Assembly (NCBI RefSeq): GCF_021261315.1
Contig: NZ_JAJSAX010000002.1
Coordinates: 310,001 to 374,000 of the forward strand
Origin: Epilithonimonas sp. JDS
GTDB lineage: Bacteria > Bacteroidota > Bacteroidia > Flavobacteriales > Weeksellaceae
Direction of reading: 5' to 3'
DNA: 64,000 nucleotides
Positions 51,418 through 60,600 of the stretch are shown piece after piece (the first letter of the stretch is position 1; every line of letters starts with the position of its first letter). The notes under the pieces are model-generated. The model worked only from the letters and a program-made list of their open reading frames with translations. It was not told the DNA's origin and did not search any database. The translations under genes and the position numbers were made by a program.

Positions 51418-52479
51418 ATGAGTTTAGACGCATTATTCACGCCGTTTACATACAAAAATCTTCATCTTAAAAACAGAATCGTAATGGCACCGATGACGAG
51501 AGCACAATCCGACAATGGTGTTCCCACAAAGCAAATTGCAGATTACTACGCAAGAAGAGCGGCTTCCGAGGTTGGACTGATTCTTTCGGAAGGAACCGTC
51601 ATCAACAGACCTGCTTCGAAGAACATTCAGAACATCCCGGATTTTTACGGAACAGAAGCTTTGAACGGATGGAAAAACGTTATTGATGCTGTCCACCAAA
51701 ATGGCGGAAAAATGGGACCTCAGATCTGGCACGTTGGTGACACAAGAAGTTCCCCGGATTATCCAACAATTGAGATGGAAAAGGCGTCCACAATGACCCT
51801 GGAAGATATTCAGGATACAATTGCACAATTCGCAGCCTCTGCCAAATCCGCAAAAGATCTTGGGTTTGATGTTCTGGAAATTCACGGTGCGCACGGTTAT
51901 CTGATTGATCAGTTTTTCTGGGAAGTGACCAACACAAGAACTGATGAATACGGTGGAAAAACCCTGAAGGAAAGAAGCAAATTTGCTGTTGACATTATTA
52001 AAGCAATGAGAGCTGCAGTAGGACCCGACTTCACAATCATCATCCGACTTTCGCAATGGAAACAACAGGATTACAAAAGCAGATTGGCGACAACTCCGGC
52101 TGAAATGGAAGAATGGCTTTTGCCAATGAAGGAAGCAGGCGTTGATATTTTCCATTGTTCGCAGCGCAGATTCTGGGAACCGGAATTCGAAGGTTCTGAT
52201 CTTAATTTTGCTGGCTGGGCAAAAAAATTGACCGGACAACCAACTATCACTGTGGGATCTGTTGGCTTAAATGGGGATTTTATGGGTGCATTTGCAGGAC
52301 AAGGCTCCGAAAAAAGTGACCTTACTGAATTATTGACGAGACTGGATCGTCAGGATTTTGATCTGGTAGCCGTCGGAAGAGCTCTTTTGAGTGACTACGA
52401 GTGGGTGAAAAAAGTAAAAGAAGGAAACTTTGACCAGATAGCGGATTTCTCGGCTGAGAGTTTGGCAGTACTTTATTAA
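51418..52479 (+). CDS. Old Yellow Enzyme family NADH:flavin oxidoreductase
   Basis: A 353-residue FMN enzyme of the OYE family. KNRIVMAPMTRAQS binds FMN, GPQIWHVGD carries a substrate His, and the IHGAHGYLIDQFFWEVTNTRTDEYGG block is diagnostic (FMN and active site; only part quoted). VGSVGLNGDF and LVAVGRALLSDYEW close the barrel. OYEs reduce activated alkenes such as enones, quinones or N-ethylmaleimide and are often controlled by redox-sensing HxlR-type regulators, as the divergent neighbour suggests. Confidence 0.92.
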   Translation: MSLDALFTPFTYKNLHLKNRIVMAPMTRAQSDNGVPTKQIADYYARRAASEVGLILSEGTVINRPASKNIQNIPDFYGTEALNGWKNVIDAVHQNGGKMGPQIWHVGDTRSSPDYPTIEMEKASTMTLEDIQDTIAQFAASAKSAKDLGFDVLEIHGAHGYLIDQFFWEVTNTRTDEYGGKTLKERSKFAVDIIKAMRAAVGPDFTIIIRLSQWKQQDYKSRLATTPAEMEEWLLPMKEAGVDIFHCSQRRFWEPEFEGSDLNFAGWAKKLTGQPTITVGSVGLNGDFMGAFAGQGSEKSDLTELLTRLDRQDFDLVAVGRALLSDYEWVKKVKEGNFDQIADFSAESLAVLY

Positions 52480-52485
52480 TTAAAT

Positions 52486-52518
52486 AAAATCGGTTTATTA
52501 TCTTAATAAACCGATTTT
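52486..52518 (+). terminator. Terminator of the OYE gene
   Basis: AAAATCGGTTTATTA (52486-52500) pairs with TAATAAACCGATTTT (52504-52518) over 15 bases. Confidence 0.85.
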
Positions 52519-52970
52519 CATTTTATAAAGAGCAAGTCAAAAGTTTTCGGTCTCAAAAAATTCTGGTCAGCAAAATCACAGAGTTTGCCAGATTATCTCA
52601 TTTTACATTTTTCAAATATTGAGCTATAAACCCTAAATTGACTTCCAAAAAAACAGCCTTCTCTATTCTAAAATGTAGATTTGGGATGTTTTTGACAGTT
52701 GACATATTATCAAAAAAAATAATCATTAGTTACGATTTTAATATTTATTTCAGCAGTAATTAATCTATTTCATATTTAAAATCGTATGAGATTCATCAAA
52801 TTGTCTAAATCTCGGTTTTGTGAAAATCATTACGCCAAAACATTAATAATCAAAATCTTAGAACTTAAAAACGGTGTTTTAATTCGTGTAAATTCGCTGA
52901 TTCCAAACAGTAATAGTTTTCTTTTTAAAAATTTCATAGCTACATTTGATTATAATTTAAAATCAAGAAT
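52519..52970. other. AT-rich intergenic stretch without a gene
   Basis: About 450 bases between the OYE terminator and the first T9SS gene. I see no repeat family, RNA gene or strong hairpin. The open frame at 52786-52974 lacks a good start context and runs into the next gene. The only recognisable element is the promoter at 52941-52948. Confidence 0.6.
52941..52948 (+). promoter_or_regulatory. TAnnTTTG -7 box of the first T9SS gene
   Basis: TACATTTG lies 22 bases before the ATG at 52971. Confidence 0.65.
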
Positions 52971-54401
52971 ATGAAATTGAAAAACGCTTTTTTTGCATCC
53001 CTCCTTTTGTCAGGAATTCTATCCGCACAGACGATCACTATAGATACAACAGTTCCCAGCAATCCTGCTCCGGAAAATAGCATTTTGGAATATTGGTATT
53101 GGGCTTATGGGATCAAAGTGACCGGAGGTGGTTTTGCTGCCAACTCGACAATTAAGTTTACATCTGTGGATCCTCAAGGCGGTTTGAGATCTTTATCTTC
53201 TACAACAGATGCGACTGGAAATATTACATTTCAGTTTAATGGCTGGACCAACAAATCGCCATTAGGTTATTATACTTTGAAAGTGGAAGATGCTACCGGA
53301 AAAATGGCAACAGGAAATTATACTGTTTTCAAAGATCCCAAAGAAGTGATCACCGGTGAGGCAACTCCGACACAATTTAAAATGATGGATTTTGGATCCG
53401 GATCTACAATCAAGGTTAAAAATCTGGTTCCGTACGGTCAGGTGAAAATCAATGTTGGTGATCCTTCTTCCGGCGCCTGGGAATTGAACAAAGATGAGGA
53501 AATGTATGCCGATGGAAACGGGGAGCTGGATATCGAGCTCAACAGTGACTCCAGACTTTTTGCGCCTGCGGGAATGGTTCCTTTGCAGCCTGTAGAAGGT
53601 AACTGGACTTTGAGTTATAACGACTGGTCTGGCGAAGGTCTTAAAGGAAGTACCAAAATTAGAGTTCTCCCAAATATTGCAAGCACATCTTCTTATTGTG
53701 GTGTTTCTGCAACTACTTCTGAGCCTATTACTTCTGTTACATTTGCTGATATTACCAATGTTTCTGATCCCAATTCTGCCAGCTCTTATGAAAATTTCCT
53801 TACTAAAGTTGGAAATATTGAGAGAGGAAAAGAATACAAAATAACCGTGAAAGGTAATGCAGCCGGTTCATGGAAAGTTAGCACATTCACAGCTTTCATT
53901 GACTGGAATCAAAACGGTACACTAGACAACGAAAATGAAATCTACAGAATCGGATTCGTAAAAGGAAGTACGGGAATGGATGCTATGTCTGCAGAATTAA
54001 CCATCAAAGTTCCTGAGAATGCAGTCGTTGGTAACACTAGAATGAGAATTCTAAAAGTAAACTCACCATCTACTTTTGCGATGTTCTGGCCAACGGGAGC
54101 TTGTGGAAATTACAGTAACGGACAGATTGAAGATTACACTTTAGCCGTAAAAGAAGCTTTAGCAACCGGTGAAACTTCATTCGACAAAGTTCAGTTTTAT
54201 CCAAATCCTGTGAAAGACGTATTGACGGTTTCTACAAACAAAAAAGTAAACTCAATCTCTGTTTATAATGCAGCAGGACAGCTTGTTAAAACTGCTCAGA
54301 ATGCAAATACTGTCAATGTGAATAACCTTTCTGCCGGCGTTTACGTGGTAAAAGCTGAGGTAGAAGGGAAAACCGAAACTTCTAAAATTATCAAGAAGTA
54401 A
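52971..54401 (+). CDS. Secreted protein with GEVED domain and T9SS sorting domain
   Basis: A 476-residue exported protein with signal peptide LLLSGILSAQT. The N-terminal half (about residues 20-235) is an unknown beta-rich region of two similar blocks (PNPAPENSILEYW... and KEVITGEATPTQFKM...). A GEVED domain (about 240-390) follows, with VTFADITNVSD, AFIDWNQNGTLDNENEIYR and NGQIEDYTLAV. The T9SS type A sorting domain starts VQFYPNPVKDVLTVS and ends SKIIKK. It is the first of three neighbouring T9SS cargo genes. The function is not known. Confidence 0.85.
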   Translation: MKLKNAFFASLLLSGILSAQTITIDTTVPSNPAPENSILEYWYWAYGIKVTGGGFAANSTIKFTSVDPQGGLRSLSSTTDATGNITFQFNGWTNKSPLGYYTLKVEDATGKMATGNYTVFKDPKEVITGEATPTQFKMMDFGSGSTIKVKNLVPYGQVKINVGDPSSGAWELNKDEEMYADGNGELDIELNSDSRLFAPAGMVPLQPVEGNWTLSYNDWSGEGLKGSTKIRVLPNIASTSSYCGVSATTSEPITSVTFADITNVSDPNSASSYENFLTKVGNIERGKEYKITVKGNAAGSWKVSTFTAFIDWNQNGTLDNENEIYRIGFVKGSTGMDAMSAELTIKVPENAVVGNTRMRILKVNSPSTFAMFWPTGACGNYSNGQIEDYTLAVKEALATGETSFDKVQFYPNPVKDVLTVSTNKKVNSISVYNAAGQLVKTAQNANTVNVNNLSAGVYVVKAEVEGKTETSKIIKK

Positions 54402-54423
54402 TTTTTTAATCATAATTGTTTAT

Positions 54424-54466
54424 CCGGCTATTATTCAAGTTCTATCTTTTCGATAGCCGGTTTTTT
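54424..54466 (+). terminator. Terminator after the first T9SS gene
   Basis: CCGGCTAT (54424-54431) pairs with ATAGCCGG (54453-54460) and a T-run follows. The loop is 21 bases. Confidence 0.75.
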
Positions 54467-54502
54467 ATTGCCCTACTTTAACTATTAATACAACTAACTT
54501 AT

Positions 54503-56497
54503 ATGAAAAAATCTTTATCAATTCTATCCATCCTTTTGGGTACAGCAGCTTTTGCACAAGTCGATGTAACGGCAACTTCCGGTACAGAAACGGCAACTTA
54601 CACGACGGTGAAAGGTGCTTTTGATGCCATCAATGCTGGTACGCATCAAGGTGTCATCAACATTACCATCACTGCAAACACATCCGAAACTGCAACAGCG
54701 GCTCTCAACAGAAGTACAGGAACTTCCAATTTCACTTCGGTTTCATTGAAACCGGCAGCCGGAATATCTGCTACCATTACAAATGCTACAACAGCTGGTC
54801 CTGTTTTCAGAATCTTGGGAAGCAATGTTACAATCGATGGAAGCAACAATGGAACAGACAGCAGAAATCTATCAATCGTCAATGGTTTTGCTACAGGTTC
54901 TGTAGTTGTTGCAATGGGATCTTCGGATGTTGCAAATCCACTGACCAACGTGACTTTAAAAAACACGACAATCATCAATGGTGTGAAGACAGCCGGAAGC
55001 GGCATCATTGTCAGCAATGCAGCGGGAGCGCAGACTGCAGGTTATTTTAATAATATCAGACTGGAAAATAATTCTATTCAGAAATCTTATCAGGGAATTT
55101 ATATGATTGCAACTTCGGCTGTTGGTAATGGTTCAGGATCTGTGATTACAAAAAATGATCTTTCAACAAGCGGCGAAAACTCCAACAGATTGATGGGAAT
55201 CTATTTGGGAGGAACAGACGGCGTGACGGTTTCAAATAATAAAATAGGAAATTTTGATACCGCAAACAACGAGTCCAAAAGAGGAATGTGGCTGGCTGTA
55301 GGAACTATGAATACTACAGTTTCAGACAATATCATTGATAATATCGGTGTGAATAGCATAGCAGGAGGCAGCGCAACAGGGATTCAAATCTTTACAAATG
55401 CAGGAGCAGGAAGTGCGCCTTCAGCAAATAAAATTCTTAGAAATAAAATTACAAACCTCTTCAGCAGCGGACTCAATAGTTCTGTTACCGGAATAAGTCT
55501 GGGTGGAAGTACGGTCGGAACGGTTATCAGCCAAAACACCATTAATAATCTTCTGAATACAAAAGCAGGATCTTCCGCAGGATTAGGAGCAGAAGGTATC
55601 ACATTGAATACAGGAACAGCTTCGAACACATTGGTGAGTAACAATTTCATCTCAAAAGTTTCAAGTTTTGGCGCATCATTCTCCGGAAGTACCGGCGGGA
55701 TCCTGATCAATGCTGGATCCGGATATAAAGTTTATAACAATTCGGTTTACCTTACAGAGACTCAAAACGACGGAACTAACAAAGGTCTGCCTATTGCACT
55801 CAGCATTACCAGTGTTACTGCTGCAGGCGCAATCGATCTTCGAAACAATATTTTTGTGACCAATATTGCAGATGCTACGATTCCAGCTTATGCGACTTCA
55901 ATCTATTTTAGCACTTTGTTTTCAAACACAGATCCAAAGATTATCTTCACTAATTTTGACAATAATATTTATTACAGCAGCAGCAATCTGGCAATCTTAT
56001 CGGTTACTACGACGCCTACAATTTTACCAGCTCTAAGTAATCTGCAGACAACTTACGGCAGCAATGCAAATTCTTTACAGGCGCTTCCAAAATTCGTCTC
56101 CGATACAGATCTTCACATTATTCAAACTTCAGATAATTCAACGATAGACAATAAAGGTGTTGCTTTGGCTGATGTGACTGTAGATATTGACAATGAAGGA
56201 AGAAATGGAACAACACCGGACATCGGAGCAGACGAATTTACAATCGCTACAATGGCGGTAGATAATGTTGCCAACAAAGCGAAAATCCAGATTTATCCTA
56301 ATCCGGTTAATGACGTTTTGACCGTGTCTTCTGATAAAAAAGTAAGTCAGATTTCCGTTTACAATGTTGGAGGCCAGATGATTCAGGAAGTCAATAATGC
56401 TAATATTATCAATCTTGCAAAACTTTCTTCGGGTGTTTATTTTGTAAAAACCGTTGTAGAAGGTAAAGTTGAAATGACTAAAGTTATCAAGAAATAA
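54503..56497 (+). CDS. Secreted parallel beta-helix protein with T9SS sorting domain
   Basis: A 664-residue exported protein with signal peptide SILSILLGTAAFAQ. Residues about 110-430 consist of repeated blocks rich in N, G, I and V, of the type VTLKNTTIING, IRLENNSIQKSYQGIYM, GVTVSNNKIGNF and NTTVSDNIIDNIG, which form a right-handed parallel beta-helix as in pectate-lyase-like or NosD proteins. No catalytic carbohydrate-active residues stand out. The T9SS sorting domain begins IQIYPNPVNDVLTVS and ends TKVIKK. The neighbours are both T9SS cargo genes with similar terminators. Confidence 0.85.
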   Translation: MKKSLSILSILLGTAAFAQVDVTATSGTETATYTTVKGAFDAINAGTHQGVINITITANTSETATAALNRSTGTSNFTSVSLKPAAGISATITNATTAGPVFRILGSNVTIDGSNNGTDSRNLSIVNGFATGSVVVAMGSSDVANPLTNVTLKNTTIINGVKTAGSGIIVSNAAGAQTAGYFNNIRLENNSIQKSYQGIYMIATSAVGNGSGSVITKNDLSTSGENSNRLMGIYLGGTDGVTVSNNKIGNFDTANNESKRGMWLAVGTMNTTVSDNIIDNIGVNSIAGGSATGIQIFTNAGAGSAPSANKILRNKITNLFSSGLNSSVTGISLGGSTVGTVISQNTINNLLNTKAGSSAGLGAEGITLNTGTASNTLVSNNFISKVSSFGASFSGSTGGILINAGSGYKVYNNSVYLTETQNDGTNKGLPIALSITSVTAAGAIDLRNNIFVTNIADATIPAYATSIYFSTLFSNTDPKIIFTNFDNNIYYSSSNLAILSVTTTPTILPALSNLQTTYGSNANSLQALPKFVSDTDLHIIQTSDNSTIDNKGVALADVTVDIDNEGRNGTTPDIGADEFTIATMAVDNVANKAKIQIYPNPVNDVLTVSSDKKVSQISVYNVGGQMIQEVNNANIINLAKLSSGVYFVKTVVEGKVEMTKVIKK

Positions 56498-56529
56498 ATT
56501 TAATTCATCATAGTTTTTTTTAATTGAAG

Positions 56530-56562
56530 CGAGGCTCATCTAATTGAAAAGCCTCGTTTTTA
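56530..56562 (+). terminator. Terminator after the beta-helix gene
   Basis: CGAGGCT (56530-56536) pairs with AGCCTCG (56550-56556), followed by T residues. Nearly the same stem ends the next gene (59526-59557). Confidence 0.8.
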
Positions 56563-56595
56563 TTAATGATCATTTTTACAATTATTATAATTAGT

Positions 56596-59496
56596 ATGAA
56601 GAAGATTTTCACAATTCTTTCATTATGTCTTGTTTCAATTTTAAGTTTTGCCCAATGGACGCCGACGTCAATGAAAGGGACAAAATCAAAAGAAACAAAA
56701 GCCAGCAGTTTCTATTCCCTTGATCTGAACGCTATTAGAGCCAAGCTTGCAACTGCACAGCCGACAGGTAAATCCAGCCAACCAATTCTGATTGATTTGC
56801 CAACACTCGATGGATCAATTGAAAGATTTGAAGTCTACAGTTTACCGGTAGTAGAAAAGTCCTTAGCAGACCGTTATCAACTAGGTTCTTACGTTGGAGC
56901 CAAAGTTGGCGATCCCACAACTTACGTGAGATTCAGTGTTTCGCCATACGATTTGCAGTCGATGATGTTCAGAGATGGTCAGTACGAATTTATTGAACCA
57001 TTAAACAAAGAAAAAACAGTCTACGGCGTATTTCCTAAAAGTGAGAAACAAGCTGGAGAACACGCATTTTCGTGCTCTACTTCAGAGTCTTTGCAAAGCA
57101 AAAATCAACTTGATCAATTATCAAAAGGTTCTAATTTCTCAAATTCAGCAACAGACTTTGCTAAGTCCAGTGACAAAAAATACAGAACTTACAGATTAGC
57201 GATTTCCGTGACAGGTGAATATACACAGTATTTTGGCAGCGTTGCTCAGGCATTTGCTGCTATTAATGCTACAATTACGCGGGTCAATGCCGTCTTCGAA
57301 AAGGATTTTGCTATTCATCTGAATGTTCAGGATTTTCCGCAATTGATTTTTTCTGTTCCGGCGACCGATCCGTATTCTACTGCAAACGCCGGTATCGCAG
57401 GAGCCTGGAATCGCGAATTACAGCAAACCCTGACGGCTGTCATAGGCAATGATGTTTACGATGTTGGTCATTTGTTCACAAGAGCTGGCGGTTCTGGCAA
57501 TGCAGGAGATGTTGGCAACGTCTGCAGAAATCCATCCGGAAGTAATGATGCAACTTCCAAAGGAGCCGCTTACAGTGCGCCGAGAGCAGGCAGCGGACCG
57601 GAAGGAGACAGGTTTGATATCGATCTGGTAGCGCACGAGATGGGTCATCAGTTTGGTGCAGATCATACTTATTCTTTTGACATTCAGACTGCGCCCAATC
57701 AGACTGCGCAGATGGAACCGGGATCTGGCTCTACTATTATGAGTTATGCCGGGATAACCAATGTGGATGTCCAAAGTTTCCGCGATGCTTATTATCACAC
57801 AAGAAGTATTGAGCAGGTTCAGACTTATGTCAATTCACAAAGTTGCGGAACTGTAGTTAATATTAACAATAATCCGCCTGTTGTAGCTGCTTTATCAGAT
57901 AAAACGATTCCAAAGGGAACGGCTTTCTTTTTAACAGCCAATGCAGGAGATCCTGAAAACAATGCGTTGACTTACAGCTGGGAACAATATGACTTGGCAA
58001 CTTCAGCGATTACAACTGTAACTGGGGATAACACGACTGGTCCAAAATTCAGATCTCTGCCCGCCACTGCGTCATCAAGCAGATATTTTCCGAAGCTGAG
58101 TAATGTTATTAATGGAAATCTTATCAGCGCAACAGATTGGGAAGCCGTTTCGAATGTAGCAAGGACAATGAACTTCAGGGTTTTGGTGAGAGATAATAAT
58201 CCAGATGTCACGCAGCAGCAGACAGTATCTGGTTCTCAAACGATAATGGTTGGCAACGAAGGTCCTTTCAAAATGACGACAGTTAAGGTTTATAATAATG
58301 TTTCGAGCAATATTACCTGGGATGTTGCAAATACCAATCTTGCACCTTACAATGTTGCAAATGTGAAAATAGATTACACAACAGATCAAGGCTTAAACTG
58401 GAATGTTTTAACAGCTTCTACGCCTAATGATGGATCGGAATCTTTAAGCTTTTCAGCCGTATCTGCCAATCAGAATATCGTAGTCAGAGTTTCGGCAATT
58501 GATAATGTTTTTTATGCTTTAGGAAAGGTAGCGGTTTCAAGCGTTTTGGCTTGTAACGGTTCCGCACCGACCAGTTTGCTGGCAAATAACATCACTCAGA
58601 CCACGGCGGATATCGACTGGGATTTGGTTGCCAATGCAACTTACACTTTGAGGTATAAAAAATCAACAGAAACTGCCTGGACGGTTATAAATAATATCAA
58701 TACTAACCACTTTACGTTATCACAATTATCAATTAATACTTCATACGATGTGAATGTAGCAGCTACTTGTAGTGGTACAACAGGAACTTTTGCCAATATT
58801 AATTTTTACACGGCTGCATATAATTATTGCTCAGCAGGATCGACTTATTTAATGTCGGAAAAAATTGCGAATGTGACGTTTGCTGATATTAATAACAATT
58901 CAACTTCCACTGCTGGCTACGAAGATTATTCTAATGTGATCGGGAATGTGACGGCTGGTCAGATTTATAATTTCACAGCAACTTCCACGACTGGTTCTGC
59001 GGATTACGATCAGGTAATTGTATGGATAGATCTCAATCAGGACGGTGATTTTGATGATGCAGGCGAGAATGTTTTAACTACAGGTTACAATACATCGCCT
59101 TGGAAAGGTGTTATTACTATTCCATCATCCATCAAATCTGGAAGAACGAAAATGAGAGTCAGACTTTACGGTGCGATTTCAAATCCAAATACCACGCCTT
59201 GCGGTAATTCATATTACGGTCAGGTGGAAGATTATAGCCTGAATGTCGGAAAACTCGCTGTTTCGGACGTGGCTAAAGTTTCACTGAAATACTATCCAAA
59301 TCCAGTAAAAGATGTTTTGAATATCTCATCAGACCAAAAAATAAATTCGATCTACATCTACAATGTCGCGGGACAGTTGATCAAATCAAATAAGAATGAA
59401 AATTCTATTGATATGAGCCAGATTTCAGCAGGGATTTATCTCATTAAAACCCAGATTGGTAGTGAAGAGAAAACCTTCAAGGTGATCAAAAAATAA
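56596..59496 (+). CDS. Secreted M12-type (reprolysin-like) metalloprotease with GEVED and T9SS domains
   Basis: A 966-residue exported protease, start ATG at 56596 because the signal peptide MKKIFTILSLCLVSILSFAQ begins there. A propeptide region (about residues 30-185) is followed by the catalytic domain with HEMGHQFGADHTY (about 346-358), the HExxHxxGxxH zinc motif, and SIMSYAG-like Met-turn (GSTIMSYAG). Then come Ig/cadherin-like repeats, a fibronectin type III-like domain near residue 665, a GEVED domain (about 745-885) ending YYGQVEDYSLNVG, and a T9SS sorting domain starting LKYYPNPVKDVLNIS. It should be an extracellular protease, possibly activated by removal of the propeptide. Confidence 0.9.
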   Translation: MKKIFTILSLCLVSILSFAQWTPTSMKGTKSKETKASSFYSLDLNAIRAKLATAQPTGKSSQPILIDLPTLDGSIERFEVYSLPVVEKSLADRYQLGSYVGAKVGDPTTYVRFSVSPYDLQSMMFRDGQYEFIEPLNKEKTVYGVFPKSEKQAGEHAFSCSTSESLQSKNQLDQLSKGSNFSNSATDFAKSSDKKYRTYRLAISVTGEYTQYFGSVAQAFAAINATITRVNAVFEKDFAIHLNVQDFPQLIFSVPATDPYSTANAGIAGAWNRELQQTLTAVIGNDVYDVGHLFTRAGGSGNAGDVGNVCRNPSGSNDATSKGAAYSAPRAGSGPEGDRFDIDLVAHEMGHQFGADHTYSFDIQTAPNQTAQMEPGSGSTIMSYAGITNVDVQSFRDAYYHTRSIEQVQTYVNSQSCGTVVNINNNPPVVAALSDKTIPKGTAFFLTANAGDPENNALTYSWEQYDLATSAITTVTGDNTTGPKFRSLPATASSSRYFPKLSNVINGNLISATDWEAVSNVARTMNFRVLVRDNNPDVTQQQTVSGSQTIMVGNEGPFKMTTVKVYNNVSSNITWDVANTNLAPYNVANVKIDYTTDQGLNWNVLTASTPNDGSESLSFSAVSANQNIVVRVSAIDNVFYALGKVAVSSVLACNGSAPTSLLANNITQTTADIDWDLVANATYTLRYKKSTETAWTVINNINTNHFTLSQLSINTSYDVNVAATCSGTTGTFANINFYTAAYNYCSAGSTYLMSEKIANVTFADINNNSTSTAGYEDYSNVIGNVTAGQIYNFTATSTTGSADYDQVIVWIDLNQDGDFDDAGENVLTTGYNTSPWKGVITIPSSIKSGRTKMRVRLYGAISNPNTTPCGNSYYGQVEDYSLNVGKLAVSDVAKVSLKYYPNPVKDVLNISSDQKINSIYIYNVAGQLIKSNKNENSIDMSQISAGIYLIKTQIGSEEKTFKVIKK

Positions 59497-59525
59497 AATT
59501 TATTCATAATTGTGTTTTTAATCGG

Positions 59526-59562
59526 AACGAGGCTGATCTTAATTGAGAAGCCTCGTTTTTTT
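59526..59562 (+). terminator. Terminator after the M12 protease gene
   Basis: AACGAGGCT (59526-59534) pairs with AGCCTCGTT (59549-59557) and a run of T follows. Confidence 0.85.
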
Positions 59563-59764
59563 TGTAATGTGATCAAATAGTTGATTGTTCAGAGAAATAA
59601 TTTGCGGTATTTTGCCGATGTATGTATGGTGAAGTGATCAGGACTAATGAGTAAATTACCGAAAAATAATCTACGCTTTAAAAAAACTATAAAAAGGATA
59701 GCTTCACATCAATATGAAGAATTTTTCAACGGTAAAAATCTTGATAGAATAACAAAACCTGAAC

Positions 59765-59882
59765 ATAGCCCCGATGGGAACGGCATCCTTTTTTGGGATT
59801 GCGGTGTAGAAAAGTTCTTTTTTAGTAACTTAACTTGGGTCGCAATCACAAAAAAAAGATATAGTGGACAGCGGGTTGGAAT
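59765..59882 (+). repeat. Dispersed element A, copy 3
   Basis: Begins ATAGCCCCGATGGGAACGG and ends GATATAGTGGACAGCGGG. The stem here includes GATTGCG (59797-59803) paired with CGCAATC (59841-59847) above a T-run/A-run base. It occupies the gap between the convergent M12 protease and rhomboid genes. The open frame 59647-59961 reads straight through it and is not a real gene. Confidence 0.85.
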
Positions 59883-59918
59883 CCTGGAACGAAAATGCAA
59901 ACTTCTTGCTCCTAATTT

Positions 59919-60560
59919 TTATCCAATTCTTTTTCTGACGAAGATTTCGAATGCCAAATAAATCAATGGTACAGCCATAACACCGATGTAGAGTGCGTTC
60001 TGCATAGCCAATTCGGGATACGCAATCACGGCGTAAACCAATCCGAAAAATGCACCACCGAGATGTGCCGCGTGACCAATATTGTCATTCATTCTCGGAT
60101 TCAGCATCATATAAACGGAATATCCAAAATATATGGCTCCGAAAAGAAAGCCTGGGATAAACCAAATCTGAATCTGATTGGGTGCTAACGCAACAGCCGC
60201 AAACAAAATCCCAGACACGCCTCCACTAGCGCCAATTGCAGAATAGAACGGCACATTTCTGTAGTGATAAAGGCAAAATAAATTCCCTAAAATCATCGAG
60301 CCAAAATAGACAATTAAAAATCCGTAAACGTGGAATCCCATCAGTGCAATCGGTGCAAAGATGTAGAGCGTATACATATTGAAAAATAAATGCATAAAAT
60401 CGGCGTGCAGAAATCCGGCTGACAGCAGTCTCAGATATTCTTTGCGTCTTTGGATTGCACCAACTTCGAATTTGTATTTCTGGAAAAACTCCGGCTGCTG
60501 AAGTCCAACGTAACTGATGACGCAGGTAATTACGATGATGATAAGTAAAACGATGTTCAT
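59919..60560 (-). CDS. Rhomboid family intramembrane serine protease
   Basis: A 213-residue membrane protein with six hydrophobic segments. The catalytic Ser112 is in YSAIGASGGVSG and the catalytic His is His166 in IGHAAHLGGAFFG. ADFMHLFFNMYTLY carries the conserved His and Asn of the N-terminal helix. It cleaves membrane proteins within the lipid bilayer; substrates are unknown. It starts 40 bases after the parC stop and is likely cotranscribed. Confidence 0.93.
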   Translation of the reverse strand: MNIVLLIIIVITCVISYVGLQQPEFFQKYKFEVGAIQRRKEYLRLLSAGFLHADFMHLFFNMYTLYIFAPIALMGFHVYGFLIVYFGSMILGNLFCLYHYRNVPFYSAIGASGGVSGILFAAVALAPNQIQIWFIPGFLFGAIYFGYSVYMMLNPRMNDNIGHAAHLGGAFFGLVYAVIAYPELAMQNALYIGVMAVPLIYLAFEIFVRKRIG

Positions 60561-60600
60561 TTTTTATATATTTTTTGTCAGGCTGTTGTCGAAGCCTTTA

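Noticed and set aside
52786-52974. Open frame of 62 codons before the first T9SS gene
   Set aside because: No domain, no start context, and the promoter for the next gene lies inside it.
59647-59961. Open frame of 104 codons on the plus strand
   Set aside because: It reads straight through element A copy 3; its sequence is explained by the repeat and it runs into the end of the rhomboid gene.
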